A stretch of DNA of 64,000 nucleotides. Source: Perca fluviatilis. Its lineage: Eukaryota > Chordata > Actinopteri > Perciformes > Percidae. Positions 1 through 15,416 of this stretch are shown one piece after another. The position numbers and the translations under genes are program-made. The notes under the pieces are model-generated. The model had not been told where the DNA came from and did no database searches. It worked only from the letters and a program-made list of their open reading frames with translations. Position 1 is the first letter of the stretch. The number at the start of each line of letters is the position of its first letter. Location: positions 15,004,524 through 15,068,523 of the forward strand of contig NC_053115.1 of NCBI RefSeq assembly GCF_010015445.1, written 5' to 3'.

Positions 1-3000
1 TCTTCAATCTTTTAAGTAGAATAATACTGAGCTTGGACTTGGTGGCCGTTTTCTTTGGGATTTTGCCTCGTCTTAAGTAATAATGCACAGGAGCAGCCGA
101 TGATCAAAAGTCCATCATATGGTTTGGTTTGTGCTGCCCTACATCTCTTACGCTGCCGGTGATTCTGCTGCCTTCCTCCCATGCAGACATTCTTCCATTA
201 ACATGATGTGATCAATTATGCAGCAACACACTGATGCAAAGCAGCTTCACACAACACATATCAGAAAAAGTGAAAACCCTTGAGGGTGTGAGTCAGAGGC
301 AACCATCAGCTAAGCACAGCCCATTACAGAGATAATTTCAAAGAAAATGATGTAAAGGACTAAATAAAAAAAAAAAAAACAAAACCATCGGAGTGAGAAT
401 GAGCAGTGTCCTGAAGTTAACTTTCACATTTTATCCATGCCTGCCTCGTCAGTGACTCTGACTTCTTATCTAATTCGGCTATATTTAAATGCCTTTTTAC
501 TTTCTCCTCTTGCCAGCGATTGGCTGAGAGATGTTTCCCAACACAGATGGCAGCTGAAACATGATGCCTAAAATGCAGATGCATTCAAATAATCAGTACT
601 GGTAACACTACAAGGCAATTGGTATTACAGTAATTACACTACAAAGCATTTCTGCTACTCTTAATATCTCAGGGTAGCCTAAATTATGCAACTTCCGAGT
701 CATATGCTCTATCAATGCGCCATGGACTGCTCACTATGAATAGCATAAAATGTCATTTCATGATGTATGCAATAACCCTGCAAGAAAAAGAGTGAATCAT
801 ATTTTTGGTGGTCAGTCTTGACTTCCCCTCAGAATATAAATGCCTGTTATTCAAATGAGGGAGCTGAGCTAGACAACTTTGCCAAGCCTCAAAACTAAAG
901 TTTGCCTGTGCAGTTTTGCCTAAAGCTCAAAACAGATACAGAAACAAGTAGTTTATAATGTGGAAAATTAATGAATCCTGTAAAAACTCATTAAGGGAAA
1001 AGTAAATCATTTGTCAAAATGTTTTCAAAAATATGCAAACAATAATTTAGGTTAAAAAGTTGACAATCATTTTCTGCATTGTCCTTAATACATTTATTAT
1101 CTTTCATATAAGAACTTAGTTGCAGAATTAGTCAAATTTGCATGTCCCTGCCCAGTCTCTTGGTGAGCTCCTTTCTTCACACACAGACTGCCACTTCGCT
1201 AGCTGTGAGCACTGCATGCCTTCTAATAGACTGTAAAATGACAAATTACAGCGTTGTGAACAGCGCTTCCATGAATTAGCGCCGTAAGCACTTTGCGTTG
1301 GTCTCTGTGTCATTCAGTCCGGCAGCCTGTCTGTGGGCTGGTCCTCTGTCTGCATTTAGGAACACACCAGTGACATTGTTGCACTCAGCAGAACCTTAGT
1401 CTGGCACAACCAGTCACTTTGACGACATGAACATTGTTTGGACGTCAACAGGCTCGTTGCTAAGTAACCCAGCCCCCTCCATCCCAAGTGTTCTGGCCTG
1501 TGAATCTATACTTATTACCTCGAGGGAAGCTAAGCAGTGTGTGTGGGAGTGTGTGTTCATATATGGGTGCTTTTAAATGTGTGTGTTTGTGTAGGAGTGT
1601 GTGTTTGTAAATTGCTGAATTGCCTGATAATCTGTATTGGGGAAAGAAGAGTTGGTGCATTGTCAATTTTTTTTCTCCAGTTTAATTTATTACAACCTCG
1701 ATGTGGGAGTGAACCCTTACATATGAGTGTTTCAAAACACAGGTCAAAGGCCATTCTATAAGCTTCACCTGATCCAGTTTTGTGTTGAAACATGCTTCCT
1801 CTTTTTGTTGTTATCTAAAATAATATCTAAAATTTGTCTTAGCTGATATTACGGTAAAGTCTATCTTCACAGGGAATTTAGCTTGCCTTGCATGGCAGCT
1901 GGATTATAACAATATCGCAAGATCAAGCGAGAACCGTGGGATAACACATCACACGAAAATCCATCTTGTGGCTTATTTTTTTGGCTTATTAATTTGTTGA
2001 CAAATAACATGGTGAACATATAAAAAATACAAAAACAAAAAATGCCAGGGGATCAGAACATAGACACAAATCATAAATCAGTTCAAAAAAATGTTATAGG
2101 GTACATAGATTCAGTGTTTTAATAGCTTTCTTGTTTTAAGAATATAGGATTGATGTAATATAAAGTTTGATTTCATTCCCAAAAATGAAAATAGATGATT
2201 TATGATTGTCAGGCTATAAGTAATGTGTTTGTGTCTGAACTACCAGTTCACTGAACCAATCAGCGTCCAGCTTGGAGCTACTGGCAGCTATGGGAGTTGT
2301 TTAGGTGTGTGATGGGCACGACTGTTAGGTTTAAAACAGTACATACGGAGTACGGACATGATAGACAGATGGTTTAACCAATCACCTGCACTTTTCCAGT
2401 CAGACGGTTACTCAGATGGTTCTGTGTTACAAACCATCTGGCGCATCAGAATAAACTTTAACATAAAACACAGCAAAACGGCTCAAGGCATTCTCATGAA
2501 CAGGTATGATATCGTACAAAAACCTATGCACAGCAATTTGTATGATATCCTACAAAATTAGGCGACAAAACAAATAAACACGTGGAATACATACAAATTA
2601 CAGTGCTTGACTTACTCGTAACTATATGTATGAACGGTTCATGAGAACAGCCTGAACTAGCCAGCTACAACTACCACCCATATACAACCTATTAAGGATA
2701 GCATCACATGTTGAGGAAATACCACCCTTCCACCCTTTGCCTGCATTAACAACCAACACAACACACCCACACACAAACACCCACACCCACAACAGCATCA
2801 ATGCCGTGGGGGGAAGGGGGGAGTTCAGGGAGTTCATGTGTGAGTGAGGGACTCGGTCATTGAGACTGTCAGTGTGGGGTTCAAGGTTAGAATGGCTAAC
2901 AGAGGGGGAAGGACAGCAAACAGTGGTTGAAAATAAAGGAGTGGACAAAAAAAGGATAAAGGGAAAGATTCAGTTTGAAAAGTTTACATTTGAAAGCTGT

Positions 3001-3579
3001 GTGAGAAGGGCAGCGTTCGCTAGTAAAGGGTAAAAGTAAAAAAGAATACTCTTAGTGGACTTCATCAGAAACTGATCAATTGTAAACAGCATCTAGAAGG
3101 AATCTCTGCACACACATGTAGCTCAAGGTAAACAAACTATAACATTTTTATTTATGGTTATCCATGACAGTCATCATTAGACATCTATAATTCTCACATA
3201 ATTCATCCAGAAACAGTAGTTTTGGTTTGCATTTACTCGGCTGGTTAGTGTCAGAAATAATGATGTGAATTTCAAAACAATTTTTCAGGGTACTGAACAT
3301 ACAGAATGCCATAAAATGTACAATACCACATATTGAGCTCCCAAAAAGTAGCTGAATATTGACTCTAATTGCAGTTTTAATGAGATACCTTTTTGATTTA
3401 ATGAACTACATATGTGCACTTGTAATAATGCTTCTGCTCAACAGGGAAATCACTAGGATATTTTGGCAAGCTATTTAGTTCCCTGTTGTAGTAAATAAGA
3501 AGTGTGTTCCACAGCACAGACAAACAGATGGATGATTGCTTGCTTCACGTGAGAGAAGTTACTTTACACGTTTGCTGCG

Positions 3580-3580
<1 letters not shown>
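1..3580. other. Intergenic, nothing recognised
   Basis: AT-rich sequence with short GT- and CA-rich runs (about 1530-1610 and 2755-2795). No ORF resembles a protein I know, and I see no splice-supported exon or RNA gene. Confidence 0.6.

Positions 3581-3621
<41 letters not shown>
3581..3621 (+). repeat. (CA)n microsatellite
   Basis: Uninterrupted CA dinucleotides of about 41 bp in the intergenic region. Confidence 0.95.
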
Positions 3622-3624
<3 letters not shown>

Positions 3625-4635
3625 TCAGACAATCAGTCAAGCATTCCCTGTGGTTGGAATGTGTTTTTGAGGGAGAGTGTGAAAGAGGAAGTTTTGGTGA
3701 GGAAGGCTTGAGGGGAACAAAAAACAAATGAATGTCATATGTGCACATGGGTGAATCCCTCTTGTGTATGTGTAGTGAGATCAATGTCCATCCCATTTCT
3801 TTCGTCTCCTTTTTATTTAAGCTCCACTACAATCTAAACAAAGCAAGTTTGGTCAAGGTTTGGGGGACAAAGACATGCATCAGACCCGATCTGCCCAAAC
3901 CCTCCCTCCTTTTTTAATTTATCCTCAGTATAGGCTACATTTAAATTAGGACTGATTTTACAGAGCCTTTATAAAGTTCATATATTTAGTTTAGTGACTT
4001 TTGTTTATGAGATCTATATGTATTCATTCTGTAAGGGTTCTCTCTCAAAAACAAAGAGTTTTGGAGTGTGCGTCTCGTTTGTTTCTACGAGTCAGTCACT
4101 GTTGCTTGATTGGTACAGGTTAGTAACAACATGTCAAACCTAACCATCCCAGGATATGACTAATAGGTTGTCACAGAGAAACTGTGTATTTGAAAATAAA
4201 AGTCATTGCAATATTAAACATCGCAACATTACCTATCCAGTTCAGCAGAACCTGATGTAAAAAAAAAAAAAAAACTAAATTCTTTTCTAAATTTTATGTT
4301 AGTCTTTCTTTGTTTTCTTTTTATAAATTAGTTTTCAAGACTCTCTTGAGTGTGGTATTTACTCTATGTTCCAGCTGGAAGTAATCTGAGCAACAAATGT
4401 GAGTGTAAAGAAGCAGAAACGAGTTTGGTGATGGAGTGGGAGGGAAGGAAAGAAGGGGACGAGGGCAGGGGGAAGGGGAGAGAGAGCCAAGCGGATGGGG
4501 GGAAGGGCTGTTTGTGCATGCCTCAAATTCCTTAGGTGTTATCAGCATTGCCTGCTCCATAATTGTTTCTTTTGAGGAGGGGGGTACAACAGAGTATGTA
4601 CAACATTGTAAAGCTTCCGCTCTGTTAGAATACCT

Positions 4636-4839
4636 AAAGGGGTGGCTGGGTTAGCTCAGTTGGTAGAGAGGAAGCGCGCACATATAGAGGCGTATGCCTC
4701 GACGCAGAAGATCCAGGGTTCGAGTCTGACCTGGACGATTTCCTGCATGTCTTCCCCCTCTACCTCCCCTTTCATATCTAGCTGTCCTTTCCATTAAAGG
4801 TAGAAATGCCCCAAACAAAAAATGCCCTTAAAAAAAAAA
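4636..4839 (+). mobile_element. tRNA-derived SINE, copy 1
   Basis: It begins with a tRNA-like head containing an A-box-like TTAGCTCAGTTGGTAGAG and a B-box-like GGGTTCGAGTC. The body follows with GACGATTTCCTGCATGTCTT and CCATTAAAGGTAGAAATGCC, and it ends in an A-rich tail. It shares head and body with the copies at 8878 and 59287. AGAATACCT (4627-4635) and AGAACACCT (4840-4848) may be a worn target duplication. An insertion in the head (GAGAGGAAGCGCGC) makes this copy imperfect. From memory it resembles perciform/cichlid tRNA SINEs; the family name is uncertain. Confidence 0.85.
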
Positions 4840-5603
4840 AGAACACCTGCTGTCGTAAAGGTCTTTTCTATACGGTGCAGTATTACCCACTGTATTACCG
4901 AGTTACCTCTCATTTCCACCACACATTGGATTGGCTCCGCTGCGTGTCGGTTCCGTGCTCCGCCGTCCTTCAATGCCCACCAGGCCCGGATGCAAAATTA
5001 TGAATCCCACTATGGCCATGCCGCACCCGCCCTATGAAGCAGCTTGATTGGTTGCGGTTAGGCATTTCGAGTGGTTAAGGTTAGGATAGCCGATTGGTCA
5101 GGGGATAGGACCGGTACAAATCAGGTTACGTTGCCTTGCGTAAGCATGGACGCCTGGCCAATAGTAGCTATTGAAGGGCGAGTCTTGGCGTGGCAATAGT
5201 TGGAGAAAAAAAATATCGCACTTCCTGTCCCGCACAATCTGAATTGTGCTGAATTGCTGCGGAGCTCTCCGGCGTCCGGCAAAAATAGAAGCTCTGCGTA
5301 TCTGCTCCAGAGGGATGTGGATCGCCGGAGCTGGGACGGAGTCGGAACGCAGCCGTTCTGCAGTCAATGATACAGACATTGACTTTAATGGAAACCTATT
5401 GTCTCCGCCGCCGTTCCGGAGCGGATCCGCAGACGTTCCGCAGTTGGTGGAAATTGGGGGTTACAGGTGGTCATATAGTTGCGATGAATGTTTTCCTCAG
5501 ACAGAAGTTCGAAATAGAGAATACATTACAGAAGTATTGTTGCATTTCAAGTGTGACATTCGATAGTCACTGTGTCACGAGCCAAAGAGTTTGTTGTAGC
5601 AAC

Positions 5604-5690
5604 CAACGTAATGACTTAGATTTATATAGCGCATTTCATGATACCCTAGGACGCTTTGCACAAGTACAGGGGGACAAAAAGGAAATAGTA
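5604..5690 (-). mobile_element. LINE-type 3' end remnant
   Basis: Read on the minus strand it ends AAATGCGCTATATAAATCTA, the kind of 3' terminus common to L2/CR1-type fish retroelements. Only the terminal part is recognisable. Confidence 0.45.

Positions 5691-8653
<2,963 letters not shown>

Positions 8654-8703
<50 letters not shown>
8654..8703. repeat. (TA)n microsatellite
   Basis: About 25 TA units, self-complementary. Confidence 0.95.
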
Positions 8704-8705
<2 letters not shown>

Positions 8706-8877
8706 TGTACTGTAGGTAAGCAAACAAGGAAAAGCAAAAGGATTTTCATTCCTTCTTGTTTACCTCAAAAATTGTATAAAATAAAAAAAGAAAGAAAATA
8801 ATGTAACTCTTTTCTTATAGCAAATATTGATTAGTGTAAAGTCACTTAAATTATTCAAACTGTAAAGACTAAAAATT

Positions 8878-9060
8878 TGGTGGCCGGGTCGACTCAGTGG
8901 GTAGAGCAGGCGCACATATATTTAGAGGTTTATGCCTCGAGGCAGAGGTCCAGGATTCGAGTCCGACCTTTGACGATTTCCTGCATGTCTTCCCCCTCTC
9001 TCTCCCCTTTCTCACCTGTCCTGTCCATTAAAGGCGGAAAAGCCCAAAAAATAATCTTTA
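8878..9060 (+). mobile_element. tRNA-derived SINE, copy 2
   Basis: The head has GACTCAGTGGGTAGAGCAGG (A box) and GGATTCGAGTCC (B box). The body is GACGATTTCCTGCATGTCTT, then CCATTAAAGGCGGAAAAGCC and an AATAATCTTTAAATT tail. It has the same family and orientation as the copies at 4636 and 59287. I cannot find a convincing target duplication. As with the other copies it is not a functional tRNA gene. Confidence 0.85.
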
Positions 9061-9114
9061 AATTTTTTTATTATTAGTGTTTAATGCTAGTGTTTTTACT
9101 CTCAGTTCTGAGTG

Positions 9115-9115
<1 letters not shown>

Positions 9116-9180
<65 letters not shown>
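9116..9180 (+). repeat. (GT)n microsatellite
   Basis: About 65 bp of GT, 56 bp after the SINE. Confidence 0.95.
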
Positions 9181-9181
<1 letters not shown>

Positions 9182-9587
9182 GTCTCGATGAGGATTGTTC
9201 ACAGTGTTTGGCTGCACTGAGCCTGTTCTGAGACGTGTGTTAAGAGTTGTGCTGCTTGGAATGAGTTTTGCAGGTGATGTGAACTGTTTAGCTCAGGTGA
9301 CTGTTGGTAATGCAGACTGTAGTTAGAGTTTTGCACATGTGGCTTCAGTTTAGCAATCGAAAAAAACTGTAGCCTAAACACTAATGAAAGTAACATAATC
9401 ACATTTTGAATGGTGGTAGTGTTCTGAAAACAGAGATACAGAAAAAAAGTTACTCTTTTAGACAAACATTTGTGCTGTTACGTAAAAAGTTCAATACAAA
9501 TTGGGAAAACAGCGCCACCTTGAGGCGAACATTTTACAGAAATATGTGAAATACCTTCTGCCGTCTGTGCGTCACACATGCATGCTT

Positions 9588-9588
<1 letters not shown>

Positions 9589-9637
<49 letters not shown>

Positions 9638-9653
9638 GGCGCGCGTGCGTGTG
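9589..9653 (+). repeat. (GT)n then GC/GT-mixed tract
   Basis: GT repeats pass into GCGCGGGCGCGCGTGCGTGTG, a strongly Z-DNA-prone alternating run. Confidence 0.9.
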
Positions 9654-10261
9654 CGGCTGAAGAGGGAATTGGGGAAATAATTTACAATCCTGATCGAATT
9701 AACAAAGAACAAAGCTTGAAACAAAGATCGTTTTAAGTGACGTCTTGCCGGCAACAGCCTCATTTCAGGAAATTAAAAATCACTTTCTCTTCAGACTGGT
9801 GAGGCTCTAAAATCAAGAGAAGATTGTTGGCATTATACTGACAAGAGGCAATAACATTCTGTTTCATGTCTGTGATCACGACTTATAATGTCCAGACTCA
9901 TTTTTCTCTTTTGTATTTTATCACTGTAAAAAAAAAATCTCTGAAAGAGGCACACTTTGGCTCGTGAGACAGAAAAACATACCTAAGACCAAAAGTCTTT
10001 TTTTTTTTTCTGGGGATGGTTTCTGACACAAAGAACCTATTGTTCTTTGAAATATAATACTGGCAGTGTAGACCCGCTAGGTGTCAGTGCTGTGCAGCAT
10101 TTCTTAGACAGGTCTGGGTGGCTTTACACCAGTTGGAAAAATCACTCTGAACTGATGTATAATAATGTGAATAAAGTGCATGTCTAATCTGCATGATAAG
10201 GATGCTTCTGTCTGTATATATGTGCCTCTCTGTACAGTATTACCTGGTATAGAATTACATA

Positions 10262-10725
10262 CTGTGTGCGCGTAGTGAAAGCTGCTGGATGGTTCATTGG
10301 TGTCCCACTCCCCTCACTCCTGGACATTTACGAAACCTGCCTCACCCGCAAAGAAACCAGCATTGTGGGTGACCCCAGCCACCCCCCACCCCTCCTGCCA
10401 TCTGGAAGAAGGTTCCAGAGCCTCCGAGCCTGTTCTGCCAGACTGGCAAACAGCTCCATTACCCAGGCTGTCTAGAAGCTCAACCCCCTCCCCTCTGTCC
10501 CTCCCCTCCACTCTACCCCCAAGAACTCTGGACTCTGAATCCCCCCAATCAGGAACAGCACCGGCCATGTTATAAAAGACACTCAGGAACACTTTTTCAC
10601 TTTAGTTTTCACTTTCATCCTATATTTTTCCTTTATATGTTTATTTCAGTTTCTTTAGTTTTCTATACTGTTTGGTTTTGCCTTACTCTGCACTATTTAG
10701 AATTCTTCTTCTTCTTCTTCTTCTT

Positions 10726-10756
<31 letters not shown>

Positions 10757-10890
10757 TTATTATTATTATTATTATTATTGTATTGTATATATTTTGTACT
10801 TATTACATTGTGGGTAGGAGAGAAATTTATTTTTGGTTCCTCTGTATGCCTGGCACATATTTTGAGAGAATGGCAATAAAGATAAAAAAA
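10262..10890 (+). mobile_element. Non-LTR retrotransposon 3' remnant with ORF C-terminus
   Basis: The frame ending at TAG about 10475 encodes PLPSLLDIYETCLTRKETSI and LLPSGRRFQSLRACSARLAN. This is the C-terminal LLPSGRR..R..R..NS motif seen after the reverse transcriptase of several fish LINEs. A 3' untranslated-like stretch follows, ending GAGAATGGCAATAAAGAT. The tail is interrupted by (TTC)n and (TTA)n microsatellites. The rest of the element is missing, so it is dead. Clade assignment is uncertain. Confidence 0.65.
10703..10780 (+). repeat. (TTC)n-(TTA)n compound microsatellite
   Basis: About 50 bp of TTC followed by about 25 bp of TTA, lying inside the LINE 3' remnant. Confidence 0.95.
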
Positions 10891-11485
10891 ATGTATTTAA
10901 TTTGTACTTTCTTAAAAATATTAAATAAATACAAATGTGATTTGACTACAATCCCTGTGCATTAACACTTACTCATGTTCCTTCTAGCTCTGATGGGTTG
11001 TGTCAGATGTTTACTTTATTGAGCCTTGAATGACTTGTTACTCTCCAAAAGCCCAGAGTGAAATAGTCATGGCCAGACCGACAACATATTTAAAGAGTTT
11101 AAAGGCTGGAGGTCACACCCATAACTTTGTTAGTATTTATATTTTGAAAATACATTTAATGTGGTGAAAACACATAATGTCATCTTTAAGACTCAAGACT
11201 AGGAATTTGGATGTGACTTAAGACTTGGATGTCAAGACTTCCACATTAAAGAAATGACAATACAATACAGTGGGCATATTATTGATGCACTCCCTCCATC
11301 TCTAGGATAATGATGATGTCTTCTTTCAGAAGGCTTGTTTATGATTATGGCAACATCTTGTTATATACAGCACCATGTGAAAAATAATACAACATGAGAA
11401 TAAATGTCTGCTGTTTGTGAAAAGTAATTTAAAAACTAGCAGTAGGTGACCTTGGCAGTTTTTCTTCCAAGCTGTTTGCGAAGGC

Positions 11486-11487
<2 letters not shown>

Positions 11488-11565
<78 letters not shown>
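11488..11565 (+). repeat. (TTA)n microsatellite
   Basis: About 26 uninterrupted TTA/ATT units. Confidence 0.95.
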
Positions 11566-11568
<3 letters not shown>

Positions 11569-12082
11569 TAGATGTGTTATGTAGCATATCTTAGCTTACA
11601 TATTCTAGATAAATATGATCTCTCTTTTGCCTTATGTGTAAACAAACAATTTATGTGGAAAGACATAATTTGGTCTCTGCGGCTCTGATCTAGCACTGTT
11701 TTACTCTCACATCCACACCTATACTTAGGATAACTTATGGATAAACTATAATCAAAGCATTTTAAGATTCCACTTTTATAATGTTGCATGCTCTACTTCA
11801 CATAATGCCATGTCTTTCAAAACCATTATTTTTTTGTCAGAGACACGTATGTACATTAGAAGATCTAGGACCATTTCTAGCACAAGAGGATGAACATTTG
11901 TCTTTGGTGTAATAGGTTCTGCTCCCAAGGGTGCTCTAATATAATGTTGACTTTTGTGTTACTCAAATCATCCAACAATTGCCTTATTTATTTAGAATGG
12001 CTTTTAATACATAGTAGCGCTGTGACATTTTTCTTTCTTCCTTCTGCTTTTATGTAACCTTTTCAGATTTTACTGTATTCTT

Positions 12083-12146
12083 TGGATACCTGCTGGTTGC
12101 CGTAAAAGGCTATATAAATAAATGTTGATTGATTGATTGATTAAAT
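12083..12146 (+). mobile_element. LINE-type 3' end with (TTGA)n tail
   Basis: GGCTATATAAATAAATGTTG followed by repeated TTGATTGATT is the typical 3' end of L2/CR1-type fish elements. Upstream sequence is too worn to assign. Confidence 0.5.
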
Positions 12147-13106
12147 CAAATCTGTTACCTACCGTGTTCTACTCTTCGCACACCTCAGTATATTGCATGT
12201 CATCGCTTAATGGACTGACTTTTCTTCTTTACCTGTAACCGTAACAGCAACAAGCAGTTTGTACAGGATAAATGTAAAGTGATGGGGAATCTATAATAAT
12301 ATCATTAGGCCCCTGAAATGTCTGCAGACTCCTGTCAGTAATTCTTGAGAGTGCACTATAGCAGTGGTAGTATAGTGTTGAAAAGATAGAGTGGAGAAGC
12401 TTCTCTGTTTGTGAAAGCATTAATGTATTTCTGGCAATGTCTTTTGGGAGATTTTTCAATGTGGTTCTTGCAGGCTAGTTCCAGGGTTTGTGACAGATTT
12501 GGAGAGCTGTTCAGAGAAGGGTATAAGGGTTATGGGACGAAATGTTGGACCTACTGTGTTGTACAAACTAGAGAGTCCCAGTTTTTAAGCCGTTCAGTCG
12601 GAAGTATCTACTTTGTAGTATATTTGTACAATTGGGTGTCATCAGCATAGCAGGCCTGATGGACAGGAAGTTAAGTTTTTGTGTCGGAGCCAGAAACTGT
12701 CGTGTTATTGTTAAAGAAGCTGAGGAGGGCGGGATGGTCTTTGATGTCAAATGCAGCACTCAGGCCCAGAAGAATCAGGGATAAGATGCCTTTGTGGTCG
12801 TGGTATCGTTGACTTGATCATAAAGTAAATTCCAAAAAAACACAACCCTTAGTGTTTGTGGGTGGGAAGCCAGTGAGGGATCCTAGCTGATGGTTGTTGC
12901 TGCTGCACTGGAGACCCCTGCGTGTTGGTCGTCACGGCACCTGCACGGATGACGGTGGAATCTGGGAAGGAGTGCATGAACCTCTTGCTCGTTATGTCTT
13001 CCATGAAGCTCTGGTGGGAGAAAATATGCTGGAGACACTATATGTCATGGAGGTAGCACATGTCAATCTTCTAACTACTACTACTTCCTCATGTCAATTT
13101 CGCCTT

Positions 13107-13165
13107 TATGTCTTATGTAAAGCCCTTTGAATTGTTGAAAGGTGCTATACAAATAGTTGCCTTGC
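13107..13165 (+). mobile_element. LINE-type 3' end remnant
   Basis: AAAGCCCTTTGAATTGTTGA and GGTGCTATACAAATAG resemble the conserved 3' end of L2-type retroelements. The stretch upstream (about 12400-13100) may belong to the same insertion, but I cannot show it. Confidence 0.4.
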
Positions 13166-13341
13166 TTTGTTTCATTTCTTTTCTATGAAAGCATTTGCAT
13201 TCGGCCCCTTTTGACAACGCGGAAGTTATTGAACATTTTGATTAATGACTTACAAGTAGGAGTGAAAAAAAAAACTTCACTTAATGTAGCATTATTTTTC
13301 AAAATTTGAAACATGTAGACATACATAGTTATGGTCATCAC

Positions 13342-13783
13342 TAGAGATGGTCCGATACCGATACCAGTATCGGTATCGGCTCCGATACTGCCTAAAACGC
13401 TGGTATCGGTATCGGGAAGTACTGGAGATTATGCACGGATCCAATACCATGTAATAAAGCCCTAAAGAAAATCTACGTTAAAGTAGTTTATTTATGTTCT
13501 TTTTCCGTTATAACTGACTTGACAGACTGGATAATATGAGAAAGTTCTACGGCATTCATTGTTTGCGTTTGTTCATGTTTCACAAAGAGTTTAACCTAAG
13601 CCAGACCGACAACAAAGATAGAAATAATATCACATCCATACAGGGATAGTAGTATACAGTTGTTAAAACATAATAAAATATAGGACGCACTGGTATTGGA
13701 TCAGTACTCGGTATCGGCCGATACGCAAGTTCAGGTATCGGAATCGGTATCGGGAAGCAAAAAATGGTATCGGGCCATCTCTA
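13342..13783. mobile_element. hAT-type MITE, 442 bp
   Basis: The terminal inverted repeat is TAGAGATGGTCCGATACC at the left and GGTATCGGGCCATCTCTA at the right. It is flanked by a perfect 8-bp target duplication GTCATCAC (13334-13341 and 13784-13791), the hAT signature. Both ends carry subterminal GGTATCGG motifs in many copies, which are possible transposase binding sites. There is no coding capacity. The perfect duplication suggests a fairly recent insertion. Confidence 0.92.
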
Positions 13784-14879
13784 GTCATCACTATCTAAAA
13801 ATGTTTTCATGCTGGTCACTAGTTTGGGGTCTCCATAGAGTGATGGCAGGATTTTGGGATGATGCAATGTTGAATCCTCTGTAGATGTTTCCCCTAATAT
13901 AGGGTGGAGGCAAACCTTCAGCCAGAATTCTGTCCTGTGAAGTGCACATGAAGGCTGCATCCTTGGAAGGCTGAAATGGGAGCCTAATGAATCCAGATTG
14001 GTGCTTCAAATTATAGTGTCCTATCAAGAAGTCTTTTTTTATTGTTTTATTTATGAGGTTTTCAGGAATTCATAAGTCATTTAGGCTTAATGTATCCACC
14101 ACTACCTGCAATACTACAATCAAATGAAAATGTAAATGGTTACCAGGTGGTAGCCTATATGCACATTGCCTTTCACTCTTCATTTCAAAATGGTGTTGAT
14201 AAATTATTTTAAATACAGGAAATTATTTAGCTATTTTTAAGCTGTGTACTCAAATTGATTTTGTAAATTTCTCCCTTGGGTAGCAATAGAGTCCTCTTGA
14301 TTGATCTTGATTTAAAGATTTCATTGTATCAATTACTATTCTTTAAAAAAAATGTTGTTTGTTTTGATTTATTTTGTTATTCATACATCAAATCTTAAAT
14401 ATAGCCTATATGTATTTTTAGGAAACTGGTTCATTTTTTAATCAAATCTTATAATCTAAACTTATAGCTAATTTGATTACTTTTTTCATTTGTAACGTGC
14501 TTTAATTATTCCCCCTTTTTAGTGTCTAATTAAATACTGATTAGAGTTGCTTAGCTGCTCTATAACCATTTGCAAAACACTGGAGGTGAGAAGCAATCAG
14601 CATCAGTTATTATTATTATTAGCCAACTGTTGTTGTTGTTGTTTCGGTAATAATAATAATACATATAACCATGATCAACATTAGCACAGCTAACAAAGTT
14701 GCAAAGTAGTGAATAGAAAATACATATAAATAAATACATAAATCAATCATGCATTCGCACTGAATAATTAAGCCAGGGACTTAGTAAGAATCCAAAGCAA
14801 CGTTGCAGTAAAATGACAGGAGTGTGTGTGATGTGATGGAGGTGGAGGTGGATGTGGATGGTTGAGAGAGAGACAGAGG

Positions 14880-15088
14880 GGAGGGCCAGCCGAGCTGCTG
14901 CTGTTGCGACGTCACTCAGCCCGCTGACTGACTGACTGAGTTCCAGGCTTCAGGCTCAATCTGCCGTCAGCAGCAGCAGCAGCAGCAGCAGAGGTGCTGG
15001 GGAGGAGAGGAACATTTGATCCACTACTTTACTCCCTCCTGTGGCTTCTTCCACTGGGGCAGGGAGAGAACAAAAGACGGATAACTGC
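14880..15088 (+). promoter_or_regulatory. lrp1: Probable lrp1 promoter / first part of 5' leader
   Basis: The stretch just upstream of exon 1 is more GC- and CpG-rich than the AT-rich sequence before 14800. It contains CGACGTCA at 14907-14914, seven of eight bases of a cAMP response element, and a GACT run at about 14923-14940. I see no convincing TATA box, and the transcription start cannot be placed by eye. The boundary between promoter and leader is arbitrary. Confidence 0.4.
14968..14991 (+). repeat. (CAG)8 in lrp1 promoter/leader
   Basis: Eight uninterrupted CAG triplets lie about 455 bp upstream of the start codon, in sequence likely to be promoter or 5' leader. Confidence 0.9.
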
Positions 15089-15163
15089 ATGATTAGAGGT
15101 TCCAGCTCTTCGATCATCTCGACTGCAAGCCAGGCTAGCTTGATGCTCAGTTCAGCCTGCTAG
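15089..15163 (+). promoter_or_regulatory. Upstream ORF 1 in lrp1 leader (24 codons)
   Basis: This ATG opens a 24-codon frame ending in TAG at 15161-15163, about 284 nt before the lrp1 start. It may lower translation if the transcript starts upstream of it; that start is not known. I see no resemblance to a known peptide. Confidence 0.45.
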
Positions 15164-15183
15164 CCTTTGTGGCAGGGCTATCC

Positions 15184-15204
15184 ATGCATCCAAGGAGCCC
15201 CTAG
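15184..15204 (+). promoter_or_regulatory. Upstream ORF 2 in lrp1 leader (6 codons)
   Basis: A minimal frame, ATG to TAG, of six sense codons in the presumed 5' leader. It is supported only by position. Confidence 0.4.
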
Positions 15205-15416
15205 GCAACCCCGGGCTGGCAGAAGCCTCGGCTCTTTTGCCTTGACAGTCTGCAAAAAAAAAAAAAAAATTCTCCGAGTGGGCAGACAGCAGCATCCCCG
15301 TCAGCTTCGTTGCGCACACAGAAAGCGGATTTCCAGTGAGAGCATCATCGCCCGGGCACGGTTACACGTCGTCGTCTGTCTCCAACCTCCAGCTTGACAG
15401 GACCAAAAGGCGATTG

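Noticed and set aside
4636..4720. tRNA gene in the SINE head
   Set aside because: A- and B-box-like motifs are present, but the cloverleaf is disrupted. The same head plus body recurs at 8878 and 59287, so these are SINEs.
15167..15397. 76-codon frame in the 5' leader
   Set aside because: It begins at TTG, not ATG, and has no recognisable domain.
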